Source: Streptomyces nigrescens (GTDB taxonomy: Bacteria > Actinomycetota > Actinomycetes > Streptomycetales > Streptomycetaceae). From it: a stretch of DNA of 64,000 bases. This document shows, in pieces, positions 52,546 through 61,424 of the stretch. The stretch is from the NCBI GenBank assembly GCA_024349765.1, contig AP026073.1:2790001-2854000 (forward strand), read 5' to 3'. The notes under the pieces are model-generated. The model had not been told where the DNA came from. It saw nothing but the letters and a program-made list of their open reading frames with translations, and made no database searches. Numbering within the stretch: position 1 is the stretch's first letter; each line of letters begins with the position of its first letter. A program made the position numbers and the translations under genes.

Positions 52546-53574
52546 TCAGCGCGGGGTGCGGCCGGTGGCCGTCCAGGTGGCCAACTGGCGCTCCGTCCAG
52601 GTGTTGATGACCCGCTCCGCAGGTACGCCGCACTCCTCGGCGCGGGCGCAGCCGTAGATCTGCCAGTCCAGCTGGCCCGGGGCGTGCGCGTCGGTGTCGA
52701 TGGAGAACAGCGTCCCGGCCGCCAGCGCCCGGCGCAGCAGCCGGCGCGGGGGATCGAGGCGCTCGGGGCGGCAGTTGATCTCCACCGCGGTGCGGTGCTC
52801 CGCGCAGGCCGCGAACACCTCGTCGGCGTCGAACTCCGACTCCGGGCGGCCCCGGCCGGTCACCAGCCGCCCGGTGCAGTGCCCGAGGACGTCCACCAGG
52901 GGATTGCGCACCGCGGCCACCATCCGCCGGGTCATCGGCGCCCTGTCCATCCGGAGCTTGGAGTGCACCGAGGCCACCACCACGTCGAGCCGCTCCAGCA
53001 GCTCCGGTTCCTGGTCGAGGGAGCCGTCGTCGAGGATGTCGCACTCGATCCCGGTCAGCAGGCGGAACGGCGCCAGCCGCTCGTTCACCTCCGCCACCAG
53101 CTCCAGCTGTTCCCGCAGCCGTTCCGCGGACAGCCCGCGGGCGACGGTGAGCCGGGGGGAGTGGTCGGTCAGCACGCACCACTCGTGCCCCAGGTCGCGG
53201 GCGGCCCGGGCCATCACGTCGACCGGGCTGCCGCCGTCCGACCAGTCGGAGTGCAGATGGCAGTCGCCGCGCAGGGCCCGCCGCAGCCGCTGCCCCTGCT
53301 CCCCCTCGACCAGTGGGGCGCCGGCCTCGTCCTCCAGCCGTGCCAGATAGGTGGGCCGCACGCCCGCCAGCGCCTCTTCGACCACCCGGGTGGTCTTGGG
53401 ACCCAGCCCCTTGAGGCGGACCAGCGTGCCCTGCCGCGCCCGCTCGCGCAGCGCGTCGTCCGACAGCGCGCCGAGCGCGGCCGCGGCCCCGCGGAACGCC
53501 TGTACGCGGTAGGTCGCCGCGCCCTGCCGCTCCAGCAGGAACGCGATCCGCTCCAGCGCGTCGACAGGCTCCAC
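52546..53574 (-). CDS. PHP-domain phosphoesterase with helix-hairpin-helix (PolX-like)
   Basis: The 342-residue protein starts with a helix-hairpin-helix region (TLVRLKGLGPKTTRVVEEAL, about residues 55-75) and continues with a PHP domain: RGDCHLHSDWSDGGSPVDVM, EWCVLTDHSPRLTVARGL, TGIECDILDDGSLDQEP and SIDTDAHAPGQLDWQIYGCA. These resemble the C-terminal part of PolX-type DNA polymerases without the polymerase domain. It is probably a metal-dependent phosphoesterase, perhaps acting on DNA ends or on histidinol-phosphate-like substrates. The GTG start with GGAAGGAG upstream is better than the longer frame. Confidence 0.9.
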   Translation of the reverse strand: MEPVDALERIAFLLERQGAATYRVQAFRGAAAALGALSDDALRERARQGTLVRLKGLGPKTTRVVEEALAGVRPTYLARLEDEAGAPLVEGEQGQRLRRALRGDCHLHSDWSDGGSPVDVMARAARDLGHEWCVLTDHSPRLTVARGLSAERLREQLELVAEVNERLAPFRLLTGIECDILDDGSLDQEPELLERLDVVVASVHSKLRMDRAPMTRRMVAAVRNPLVDVLGHCTGRLVTGRGRPESEFDADEVFAACAEHRTAVEINCRPERLDPPRRLLRRALAAGTLFSIDTDAHAPGQLDWQIYGCARAEECGVPAERVINTWTERQLATWTATGRTPR

Positions 53575-54352
53575 GTACGGCTCCTTCCGGGTGCGCCGGT
53601 CCCCGCGGGTCCCTCTCACCGTGCCGCAACCGGACACCGGCTGCCACCGGGCCCGTCGGCCGGGCCGACGCCCGCGGGCGGTACCGGCGGGAAATCGCCC
53701 ATTCCCGCCGAGTCGGACGGTGTGCCGTTATGGGGTTATGTCCGTTCTCGGGGCGGTCGATCCGATTCCATGGGAATGCCGTACGGATAGTGCCGAAGAA
53801 TCCGTGCAAGGCGTTCCATGGGCTCGATACCACCCCCCGTAACTCCGGGTAAATCGGGCGCCGTTAAAGCTTGCGCAACATTCGGCGGAGGGTTCCCCGG
53901 GGGCTCGGCGGAGTTCTGCGGGCGCCCGTCGATCGGTGCTGTAAAAACCGCGTGTCTTCAAGGAATCTGCACACCGATTGCGCAGCCGGCACACCCCCTC
54001 CCGCTGTCCGTCACGGCGCTGACCTGCACGTAAGCGGTTTGATGCGGGAATGTCCCGTTCGCCTGACGGGTCTTCGACAACACGAGCGAACGCAAACCGC
54101 AGAGGTTGTGAAGAAGCTGCCACCAATTCATGGACGTGCGTCCACGTCAGGTAATTGAGAGGTTCGAAGCGGTCCGGATCGGCCGTAGTCCGATTAGCAG
54201 CACAACCCACCTGCATGCTTTGATCCTTCGCACTGCGGAAGTCGTGCAGAGGTTCTCGATTTCGAGGGCCCGGGCGACCGCTGCCGCGGCCGGACCGCCC
54301 TGCGGACGGCTCGGTCGCAGCTATTTGAGATATGCATCCGAAAGGAATCATC
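53575..54352. other. Long regulatory region before the NHLM peptide gene
   Basis: No supported gene lies in these 780 bases. The stretch from about 53720 to 54350 is less GC-rich than the rest. TGGACG-TG-CGTCCA at 54131-54144 is a perfect dyad that may be an operator. I cannot identify a consensus promoter. Open frames crossing it lack ribosome-binding sites and family features. Confidence 0.5.
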
Positions 54353-54565
54353 ATGCGCGAGATTCAGACCCAGGAAATCGCCGACAGCGAGCTGGACAAC
54401 GTGGCCGGTGGCCTCGTCGGCAACCTGGCCGGCACCGCCACCTCCACCCTCGACGGCGCCACGGGTCTCAACGTCGGCGGCACCCTCGGCACCGTCACCG
54501 GCACCGTCGAGGGCCTGACCGGCGTCAACACCGGCCAGGTCACGGGCCTCGTCGCCGGTCTCTAA
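54353..54565 (+). CDS. 70-residue double-glycine leader peptide, NHLM export substrate
   Basis: The product is 70 residues. The leader ends in DNVAGG after MREIQTQEIADSELD, a classic double-glycine cleavage site at residues 19-20. The 50-residue core is Gly/Thr/Val-rich, has no Cys, and contains a degenerate 18-residue duplication: DGATGLNVGGTLGTVTG and EGLTGVNTGQVTGLVAG. The ATG has GAAAGGA 7 bases upstream. The adjacent HlyD-like adaptor and C39-peptidase exporter are the expected processing and secretion machinery. No lanthionine, cyclodehydratase or radical-SAM enzyme is nearby, so the core is probably released unmodified. Whether it is a bacteriocin, a signal or a structural peptide is unknown. 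Confidence 0.88.
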   Translation: MREIQTQEIADSELDNVAGGLVGNLAGTATSTLDGATGLNVGGTLGTVTGTVEGLTGVNTGQVTGLVAGL

Positions 54566-54613
54566 AGACCAACGGCAGGTCGGCGTCCCCTCCTTGCCGA
54601 CATGCCGGCCGGA

Positions 54614-54652
54614 TGCCCCGGAACCGCCAGGCCTTCGCCGGGTTCCGGGGCA
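54614..54652 (+). terminator. Hairpin between the peptide and adaptor genes
   Basis: TGCCCCGGAACC (54614-54625) pairs perfectly with GGTTCCGGGGCA (54641-54652) around a 15-base loop, 48 bases after the peptide stop. It probably allows partial read-through, giving much more peptide than exporter, or it protects the short peptide mRNA. Confidence 0.65.
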
Positions 54653-54765
54653 CCCGGCTGCCGAGCCCCGGACCCGACACCGTACGCTCGGCCCCACCGC
54701 GGCGGCCGGAACGGGCGCCGGGTCCTGGAGTCCTGACAGTCCTTTGCAGTTGAGGGAAGAGTGTC

Positions 54766-55572
54766 GTGCAGTTCCGCCAACAGGCCCTTTCCAAGCTGCA
54801 ATCGCCCGAGGAAATCGATCTGCCGGTGCGCTTCGCCCGGCCGCAGGGACTGCTCGTCCTGATCGTCACGGTCCTCTGCCTGCTCGCCGCCGCCGTATGG
54901 GCGGTGACCGGGACCGTCTCCTCCACCCTCACCGCACCCGGGATCCTCACCCACGGCCAGGGCAGCTACGTCCTGCAGAGCCCCGTCGCGGGACAGGTCA
55001 CCGCCGTCCTCGCCCAAGAAGGCCAGCGGGTGTCCGCGGGCGCCCCGGTCCTCAAGGTCCGCACCCCCCGGGGCACCGCCGTCGTCCGCACGATCGCCGC
55101 CGGCCGGCTGACCACGATGGTCGCCACCATCGGCTCGGTCGTCACCACCGGCGCGGACGTGGCCTCCGTCGAACGCGTGGCACACACCGGCGACCCCCTG
55201 ACGGCGACGCTGTACGTACCGGCCGAGAACGGCGCCTCGGTCCCCGTCGGCGCCTCCGTCGACCTCACCGTCCAGTCCGTGCCGAACCAGCAGTACGGCG
55301 TGCTGCGCGGCCGGGTCAAGGCCGTCGGCCGGACCGCCCAGACCCGCCAGCGGATCGGCGCCTACCTGGGCAGCAGCCAGCTCGGCGAGCAGTTCTCCAA
55401 AGCCGGCCCGCCGGTCGCCGTCCTGGTACAGCTCGACCGCGCCCCCCGGAACAGGTCCGGCTACGCCTGGTCCACCTCCGACGGCCCGCCCTACACCGTC
55501 GACTCCATGACGCTGGCCAGCGGCGCCGTCCACCTCGCCGCGCAGCACCCGATCGATTGGCTGCTGCCGTGA
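54766..55572 (+). CDS. HlyD-like adaptor of NHLM-type export
   Basis: The 268-residue protein has one N-terminal membrane span (about 29-50; LLVLIVTVLCLLAAAVWAV) and a biotinyl-lipoyl-like hairpin region (VLQSPVAGQVTAVLAQEGQR, VSAGAPVLKVRTPRGTAVVR). This is the layout of the 'NHLM bacteriocin system secretion protein' family. It would bridge the exporter to the outside. GTG start with GAGGGAAG upstream. Its stop overlaps the exporter start (GTGA), so their synthesis is coupled. Confidence 0.9.
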   Translation: MQFRQQALSKLQSPEEIDLPVRFARPQGLLVLIVTVLCLLAAAVWAVTGTVSSTLTAPGILTHGQGSYVLQSPVAGQVTAVLAQEGQRVSAGAPVLKVRTPRGTAVVRTIAAGRLTTMVATIGSVVTTGADVASVERVAHTGDPLTATLYVPAENGASVPVGASVDLTVQSVPNQQYGVLRGRVKAVGRTAQTRQRIGAYLGSSQLGEQFSKAGPPVAVLVQLDRAPRNRSGYAWSTSDGPPYTVDSMTLASGAVHLAAQHPIDWLLP

Positions 55573-57851
55573 CCGCATCGCAGGACTCCGCACCCCCGCA
55601 GGACCGGCTGCCGCCGGCCGGCCGCGGCCGGCACCGCCCCGAAGCGGCGTCCGGTGCCCGGCGCCGGCGCGCCACCCCGCCCCCGGCACCCAAGAAGGTC
55701 AAGGCGGTCCGCACCCCCACCGTCCTCCAGATGGAGGCGGTGGAATGCGGCGCCGCCTCCCTGGCGATGGTGCTCGCCCACTACGGACGGCACGTCCCCC
55801 TGGAGGAGCTGCGGATCGCCTGCGGCGTCTCCCGCGACGGCTCCCGCGCCAGCAACCTGCTCAAGGCCGCCCGCAGTTACGGCCTGCAGGCCAAGGGCAT
55901 GCAGATGGAGACCGCCGCGCTCGCCGAGGTCCAGGCCCCGGCCATCCTCTTCTGGGAGTTCAACCACTACGTCGTCTACGACGGCATGGGCCGCCGGATG
56001 GGCCGCCGCGGCGTGCACATCAACGACCCCGACAAGGGCCGCCGCTTCGTGCCCACGGAGGACTTCGACACCAGCTTCACCGGCGTCGCCCTGGTCTTCG
56101 AACCGTCCGAGTCCTTCCGCAAGGGCGGCCGCAAGCCCGGCGTCCTCGGCGCGGTGCCCGCCCGGATGCGCGGCACCACCGGCACCCTGCTCGCCGCGCT
56201 CCTCGCCAGCCTGCTGCTGGTCGCGGTCGGCGCCGCGGTGCCCGCGCTCAGCCGGACGTACATCGACATGTTCCTGATCGGCAAGCAGACCTCGCTGCTG
56301 GGGCCGCTCTTCGCGTCGATGGCCGCGATGGTCGCGCTCACCGCCGTCCTCACCGGGCTGCAACAGGCCAACCTGCTGCGCGGCCGGATCATCTCCTCCA
56401 CCCTCACCAGCGCCCGCTTCCTGCGCCATCTGCTCCGGCTCCCGGTCACCTTCTTCTCCCAGCGCAGCCCGGCCGACCTGGTCCAGCGCCTGCAGTCCAA
56501 CGACGCGGTCGCCGAAACCCTCGCCCGGGACCTCGCCGCCGCCGGCGTGGACGGCATCGTCGTCGTCCTCTACGCCGTGCTGCTGTGGACCTACGACCCC
56601 CAGCTCACCGTCATCGGCGTCGGCATCGCCCTGCTCAACGTCGTCGCCATGCGGATCGTGATCCGGCTGCGCGCCACCCACACCGCCAAACTCCGCGCCG
56701 ACACCGCACGGCTCACCAACACCGCCTACACCGGCCTGCAGCTCATCGAGACCATGAAGGCCACCGGCGGGGAGAACGGCTACTTCCGCCGCTGGGCCGG
56801 CCAGCACGCCGCCACCCTGGAGGAACAGCAGCGGCTCGGCGTCCCCAGCGCCTGGCTGGCCGTCGTCGCGCCCACCCTCGCCACCCTCAACAGCGCCCTG
56901 ATCCTCTGGATCGGCGGACTGCGGGCCGTCGAGGGCCACATCTCCATCGGTCTGCTGGTCGCCTTCCAGGCGCTGGTCACCCGCTTCACCGCGCCCATCA
57001 CCCGGCTCAACGGCGTCGCCGGCCGCATCCAGGACTTCGCCGCCGACGTGGCCCGCCTCAAGGACGTCGAGTCCTTCCCCGCCGACAGCCTCTACACCCG
57101 GCCGGGCTCGGACGGCGACACCCGCCGGCTCAAGGGCCACGTGACGCTGGAGAACATCACCTTCGGCTACAGCCCGCTGGACAAACCGCTGCTCACCGGC
57201 TTCTCACTGGCCGTCGGCCCGGGCCGCCAGGTCGCCCTGGTCGGCGGCTCCGGCAGCGGCAAGTCCACCGTCTCCCGGCTGATATCCGGCCTCTACAGCC
57301 CCTGGGAAGGCACCATCCGCATCGACGGACAGCGCCTGGAGGACCTCTCCCGCAGCGCGCTCGCCGCCTCCGTCTCCTTCGTCGACCAGGACGTCTTCCT
57401 CTTCGAGGGAACGGTCCGGGACAACGTGGCCCTGTGGGACCCCTCCATCCCCGACGAGGCGGTCATCACCGCCCTCAAGGACGCCGCCCTCTACGACGAC
57501 GTCATCGCCCGCCGCCCCGACGGCATCCACAGCCGGGTCGACCAGGACGGCCGCAACTTCTCCGGCGGCCAGCGGCAGCGCCTGGAGATCGCCCGCGCCC
57601 TGGTCCGGCGCCCCAGCATCCTCGTCCTCGACGAGGTCACCAGCGCCCTCGACGCGCAGACCGAACAGATCATCATGGACAACCTGCGGCGGCGCGGCTG
57701 CGCCTGCGTCGTCATCGCCCACCGGCTCAGCACCGTCCGCGACAGCGACGAGATCGTCGTCCTCGACCACGGCGTGGTCGTCGAACGCGGCCGGCACGAG
57801 GACCTGGTCGCCGCCGGAGGCGCGTACGCCGAGCTGGTCAAGGAGCACTGA
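55569..57851 (+). CDS. C39-peptidase ABC exporter (NHLM type)
   Basis: The 760-residue protein cleaves double-glycine leaders and exports the core. After a basic N-terminal stretch the C39 peptidase has Cys60 (QMEAVECGAASLAMVLAHYG), His133 (FWEFNHYVVYDG) and Asp153 (INDPDKG). Membrane helices span about 205-470. The ATPase has Walker A in VGGSGSGKST (559-567), signature NFSGGQRQRLEIA and Walker B SILVLDEVTSALD. All catalytic residues are intact. Overlap with the adaptor gene and proximity to the double-glycine peptide fix its substrate with good confidence. Confidence 0.95.
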   Translation: MTASQDSAPPQDRLPPAGRGRHRPEAASGARRRRATPPPAPKKVKAVRTPTVLQMEAVECGAASLAMVLAHYGRHVPLEELRIACGVSRDGSRASNLLKAARSYGLQAKGMQMETAALAEVQAPAILFWEFNHYVVYDGMGRRMGRRGVHINDPDKGRRFVPTEDFDTSFTGVALVFEPSESFRKGGRKPGVLGAVPARMRGTTGTLLAALLASLLLVAVGAAVPALSRTYIDMFLIGKQTSLLGPLFASMAAMVALTAVLTGLQQANLLRGRIISSTLTSARFLRHLLRLPVTFFSQRSPADLVQRLQSNDAVAETLARDLAAAGVDGIVVVLYAVLLWTYDPQLTVIGVGIALLNVVAMRIVIRLRATHTAKLRADTARLTNTAYTGLQLIETMKATGGENGYFRRWAGQHAATLEEQQRLGVPSAWLAVVAPTLATLNSALILWIGGLRAVEGHISIGLLVAFQALVTRFTAPITRLNGVAGRIQDFAADVARLKDVESFPADSLYTRPGSDGDTRRLKGHVTLENITFGYSPLDKPLLTGFSLAVGPGRQVALVGGSGSGKSTVSRLISGLYSPWEGTIRIDGQRLEDLSRSALAASVSFVDQDVFLFEGTVRDNVALWDPSIPDEAVITALKDAALYDDVIARRPDGIHSRVDQDGRNFSGGQRQRLEIARALVRRPSILVLDEVTSALDAQTEQIIMDNLRRRGCACVVIAHRLSTVRDSDEIVVLDHGVVVERGRHEDLVAAGGAYAELVKEH

Positions 57852-57852
57852 G

Positions 57853-60732
57853 GTGTCAGCCCTGCCCCCCATCCCGCACGCGGGATCCGGCGAGACCGAC
57901 GCGGTGACGCAGGCCCTGGGCGGCCTCGGCGCGCCGGTCGACTGCGCCGGACTGCGCAGCGTCCCCCTCGAAGGGCCGCACGTGCTGTGGCTGGTCACCG
58001 CCGGCGCGCTCGACCTGTTCGCGGTCGACGCCGCGGCGGAGGGCCACTGGCACTTCCTGGGCCGGCTCGAACCCGGCGCCCTGCTCCTCGGCCCGGTCGA
58101 CGGCCCCCAGCACACCCTGCTCGGCCGCCCCTCGCAGGACTGCGCGGTGCGCCGGATCCCGCTGCGCGAGCTGCCCCGTTGGGACTACGGCGGGTACGGC
58201 GAGCAGACCGACACCGGTCCGCAGCCCCTGTACGCCGCGCCCGGCGGCTACGGCCACCCCGCGGCGTACGGCCCGCTGGAGCACGCCTTCGCGCTGGGCA
58301 CCGCCCGCAGCCTCGGCGTGCTCTTCGAGGCCCCGCTGGACGGCCGGCCCGGCGACGAGGCGGTGGCCGACGACGACGTCCTCTGGATGCCGGTCCCGCC
58401 CGGCAGCGTCCAGTACGGCGCCTCCTACAGCGCGGAGGCGGCCGCCGACCTGCTCGTCGACCCCGAACTGTGGCAGCGGATGGTCAACCAGCAGTACCGG
58501 CTGCTGTCCGCCGTCGACCGCTGGATCGAGCAGCTGGAGCGCGCCCACGAGGACCGTACGGCGGCCGGCATCAAGGCCGGTGAGGCCGTCCGCGAGCGCG
58601 CCGACCAGGCGCTGCTGGCCTCCATCGGCCGGCAGGACCGCGCCGGGCGGGGCGGCGCCGGGACGGACCGGGGCGACGACACCACCTTCGCGGTCTGCCG
58701 CACGGTCGCCGAGGCCGCCGGGATCACCCTCACCGAGCCCCCCAGGGGCGGCGCCGTCAACGACCGCATCACCCCCGTCGAACGGATCGCGGTCAGCTCC
58801 CGGATCCGCACCCGCGCGGTCCGGCTCACCGGCACCTGGTGGCGGACCGACACCGGCCCCCTGGTCGGCCACCGCGCCAAGTCCGGCGCCCCCGTCGCAC
58901 TGCTGTGGCGCCGCGGCCGCTACGAGGCGGTCAACCCCGCCTCCGGCCTGCGGATGCGGATCGGCAAGGACAACGCCGACGAGTTCGAGGCCCGCGCCGT
59001 CATGTTCTACCGCCCGCTGCCCGAGCGGCCGATGAACATGTGGCGGCTGATGCGCTTCAGCCTGCGCGGCACCCGCACCGACGTCCGCAACCTCGCCCTG
59101 AGCGGACTGGTGACGGTCGCCCTCGGCGCGCTCGTCCCGATCGCGACCGGCAAGGTCCTCGGGGTGTACGTCCCGGCCGCCGACAAGAGCCTGATCGTGC
59201 AGGTCGCACTGGCCGTCATCGTCAGCAGCGTGGTCGCCGCCGCCTTCATGCTGCTGCAGAGCCTCACCGTGCTCCGCATGGAGGGCCGAATAGAGAGCGC
59301 CCTGCAACCGGCCGTCTGGGACCGGCTGCTGCGGCTGCCGACCAAGTTCTTCACCGAACGCTCCACCGGCGAACTGGCCAGCGCCGCGATGGGCATCAGC
59401 GCCATCCGGCGGGTGCTGTCCGGCATCGGCCCGGTGGCCGTGCAGTCCACGACCGTCGGCGCGATGAACCTCGTCCTGCTCCTTGTCTACAGCGTGCCGC
59501 TGGCGCTCGCCGCGCTCGGCATGCTGGTCGTCATCGGGGCGGTCTTCCTCATCATGGGCCTGTGGGAGCTGCGCTGGCAGCGGCGGCTGATCAAGCTGTC
59601 CAACAAGCTCAACAACCAGGCGTTCCAGACCCTGCGCGGACTGCCCAAGCTGCGGGTCGCCGCGGCCGAGAGCTTCGCCTACGCGGCCTGGGCCCGGGAG
59701 TTCGCCCGGTCCCGGGAGCTCCAGCAGAAGGCCGGCCGGATCAAGAACCTCACCACCGTCCTCAACGCCGTCTACCTGCCGCTGTGCTCGCTGACCCTCT
59801 TCATGCTGCTGGCCGGCCCGGCCCGCGGCACCATGTCGGCCGGCTCGTTCCTCACCTTCAACACCTCGGTCACCATGCTGCTGACCTCGGTCACCCAGAT
59901 CACCGGCGCCTTCGTCTCGGCCGCCGCCGCCCTGCCGATGTTCGAACAGATCAGGCCGGTGCTGGACGAGGCACCGGAGGTACGCGGCGCCAGCGCCCAG
60001 CCCGGCACCCTCACCGGCGCCATCGAGGCCAAGAAGCTCTCCTTCCGCTACACCGACGACGGCCCGCTGGTCCTCGACGACATCTCCCTCCAGGTCCGCC
60101 CCGGCGAATTCGTCGCCGTCGTCGGCCCCAGCGGCTGCGGCAAGTCCACCCTGCTGCGACTGCTGATCGGCTTCGACAAGCCCACCTCCGGCAGCGTCCT
60201 CTACGACGGCCAGGACCTCGGCGCCCTGGACCAGGCCGCGGTCCGCCGCCAGTGCGGGGTCGTCCTGCAGAACGCCCAGCCGCTCACCGGCTCCATCCTG
60301 GACTGCATCTGCGGTGCCGAGTCCTTCACCCAGGAGGAGGCCTGGGCGGCCGCCGAGATGGCGGGCCTGGCCGAGGACATCAAGCGGATGCCGATGGGCC
60401 TGCACACCATGATCTCCGGCGGCGGCGCGATCTCCGGCGGGCAGCGGCAGCGCCTGATGATCGCCCAGGCCCTGGTCCGGCGGCCGCGGATCCTCTTCTT
60501 CGACGAGGCCACCAGCGCCCTGGACAACGAGACCCAGCGCATCGTCATCGACAGCACCCGCAAGCTCAGCGCCAGCCGGCTGGTGATCGCCCACCGGCTC
60601 TCCACCGTCATGGACGCCGACCGGGTGATCGTCATGGAGGACGGCCGGATCGTCGAGCAGGGCGCCCCGGCCACGCTCCTCGCCGACACCGGCGGCCGGC
60701 TGCACGACCTGGTGCGCCGTCAGCTGACCTGA
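57853..60732 (+). CDS. Second NHLM-type ABC protein with long N-terminal extension
   Basis: The 959-residue protein is the second ABC component of NHLM systems. The first about 390 residues lack a C39 peptidase and include a cyclic-nucleotide-binding-like beta region at the start (LWLVTAGALDLFAVDAAAEG, LGRLEPGALLLGPVDGPQHT). The membrane part spans about 410-680. The ATPase has Walker A VGPSGCGKST, signature ISGGQRQRLMIA and Walker B RILFFDEATSALD. It starts one base after the exporter stop (GTG). It probably partners the C39 exporter or exports independently; its exact task in NHLM systems is not established. A terminator follows. Confidence 0.9.
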   Translation: MSALPPIPHAGSGETDAVTQALGGLGAPVDCAGLRSVPLEGPHVLWLVTAGALDLFAVDAAAEGHWHFLGRLEPGALLLGPVDGPQHTLLGRPSQDCAVRRIPLRELPRWDYGGYGEQTDTGPQPLYAAPGGYGHPAAYGPLEHAFALGTARSLGVLFEAPLDGRPGDEAVADDDVLWMPVPPGSVQYGASYSAEAAADLLVDPELWQRMVNQQYRLLSAVDRWIEQLERAHEDRTAAGIKAGEAVRERADQALLASIGRQDRAGRGGAGTDRGDDTTFAVCRTVAEAAGITLTEPPRGGAVNDRITPVERIAVSSRIRTRAVRLTGTWWRTDTGPLVGHRAKSGAPVALLWRRGRYEAVNPASGLRMRIGKDNADEFEARAVMFYRPLPERPMNMWRLMRFSLRGTRTDVRNLALSGLVTVALGALVPIATGKVLGVYVPAADKSLIVQVALAVIVSSVVAAAFMLLQSLTVLRMEGRIESALQPAVWDRLLRLPTKFFTERSTGELASAAMGISAIRRVLSGIGPVAVQSTTVGAMNLVLLLVYSVPLALAALGMLVVIGAVFLIMGLWELRWQRRLIKLSNKLNNQAFQTLRGLPKLRVAAAESFAYAAWAREFARSRELQQKAGRIKNLTTVLNAVYLPLCSLTLFMLLAGPARGTMSAGSFLTFNTSVTMLLTSVTQITGAFVSAAAALPMFEQIRPVLDEAPEVRGASAQPGTLTGAIEAKKLSFRYTDDGPLVLDDISLQVRPGEFVAVVGPSGCGKSTLLRLLIGFDKPTSGSVLYDGQDLGALDQAAVRRQCGVVLQNAQPLTGSILDCICGAESFTQEEAWAAAEMAGLAEDIKRMPMGLHTMISGGGAISGGQRQRLMIAQALVRRPRILFFDEATSALDNETQRIVIDSTRKLSASRLVIAHRLSTVMDADRVIVMEDGRIVEQGAPATLLADTGGRLHDLVRRQLT

Positions 60733-60745
60733 GCGCACGACCCGC

Positions 60746-60782
60746 CCGGGAACGGCCGCACCGCCGGACGAGCCGTTCCCGG
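60746..60782 (+). terminator. Terminator closing the NHLM operon
   Basis: CCGGGAACGGC (60746-60756) and GCCGTTCCCGG (60772-60782) form a perfect 11-bp stem with a 15-base loop, 14 bases after the stop. Confidence 0.75.
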
Positions 60783-60832
60783 CATCCCCGCCGTCCACCG
60801 CATATCGTGCCAAGCGGCGGACGGAGGATGAG

Positions 60833-61291
60833 ATGGCCACGGCGCGCAACCTGATCGACGCGATGCCCCCCGAGCAGCGGCGACTGCTGACCGAGCTCGC
60901 CCGCGAGGTGACGCTGCCCCGCGCCACCCGGCTCTTCGAGGAGGGCCGGCGGGCGGACCGGTTCTGGATCATCCGCAGCGGCCAGGTCGCCCTCGACCAG
61001 CACGTCCCCGGCCGCCGGTCCGCCGTCGTGGAAACCCTCGGCCGGGACGAACTGCTCGGCTGGTCCTGGCTGTTCCCGCCCTACCTGTGGCACCTGGGCG
61101 CGCAGACCGTCGGCCCGGTCGAGGCGGTCGAGTTCGACGCCCCGGCGGTCCGCGAGCTGTGCGAACGCGACCCGGTCCTCGGCCGCGCGGTGTACCGCTA
61201 CGTCGCCGAGACCGTCTCCCACCGGCTGCACGGCACCCGCACCCGGCTGCTCGACCTCTACGGCCCCCAGGGCAGCGGCTTCGACGACTGA
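60833..61291 (+). CDS. Stand-alone cyclic-nucleotide-binding domain (Crp-like, no HTH)
   Basis: The 152-residue protein is a Crp/Fnr-type effector domain: LPRATRLFEEGRRADRFWII, SGQVALDQHVPGRRSAVVET and LGRDELLGWSWLFPPYLWHL. The dimerisation helix follows, but the DNA-binding helix-turn-helix is absent, so it is not a classical transcription factor. The ligand pocket Arg pattern (RSAVVE) is suggestive, but which nucleotide it binds, if any, is uncertain. It lies just behind the NHLM terminator. The second NHLM ABC protein also starts with a related fold, so a functional link is possible but unproven. Confidence 0.85.
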   Translation: MATARNLIDAMPPEQRRLLTELAREVTLPRATRLFEEGRRADRFWIIRSGQVALDQHVPGRRSAVVETLGRDELLGWSWLFPPYLWHLGAQTVGPVEAVEFDAPAVRELCERDPVLGRAVYRYVAETVSHRLHGTRTRLLDLYGPQGSGFDD

Positions 61292-61424
61292 ACGGCCGGG
61301 CCGCGCGAAAAGCACCCCACCGCCCCGGAACCGCACCCGGGAACCGGCCGACTACCTGTGCCGGGCCGTGTCCACGGCCCCCCGGCCGGGCGGACCGGCC
61401 GCGGAAGCGTAGGGGAGAAGCACC

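Noticed and set aside
53871-54158. A 95-codon frame upstream of the NHLM peptide
   Set aside because: It lacks a ribosome-binding site and shows no family pattern; the region looks regulatory.
57856-60972. A 1038-codon minus-strand frame opposite the second NHLM ABC gene
   Set aside because: Composition is low-complexity Gly/Asp/Gln and shows no domain; the plus-strand ABC protein has intact motifs throughout.
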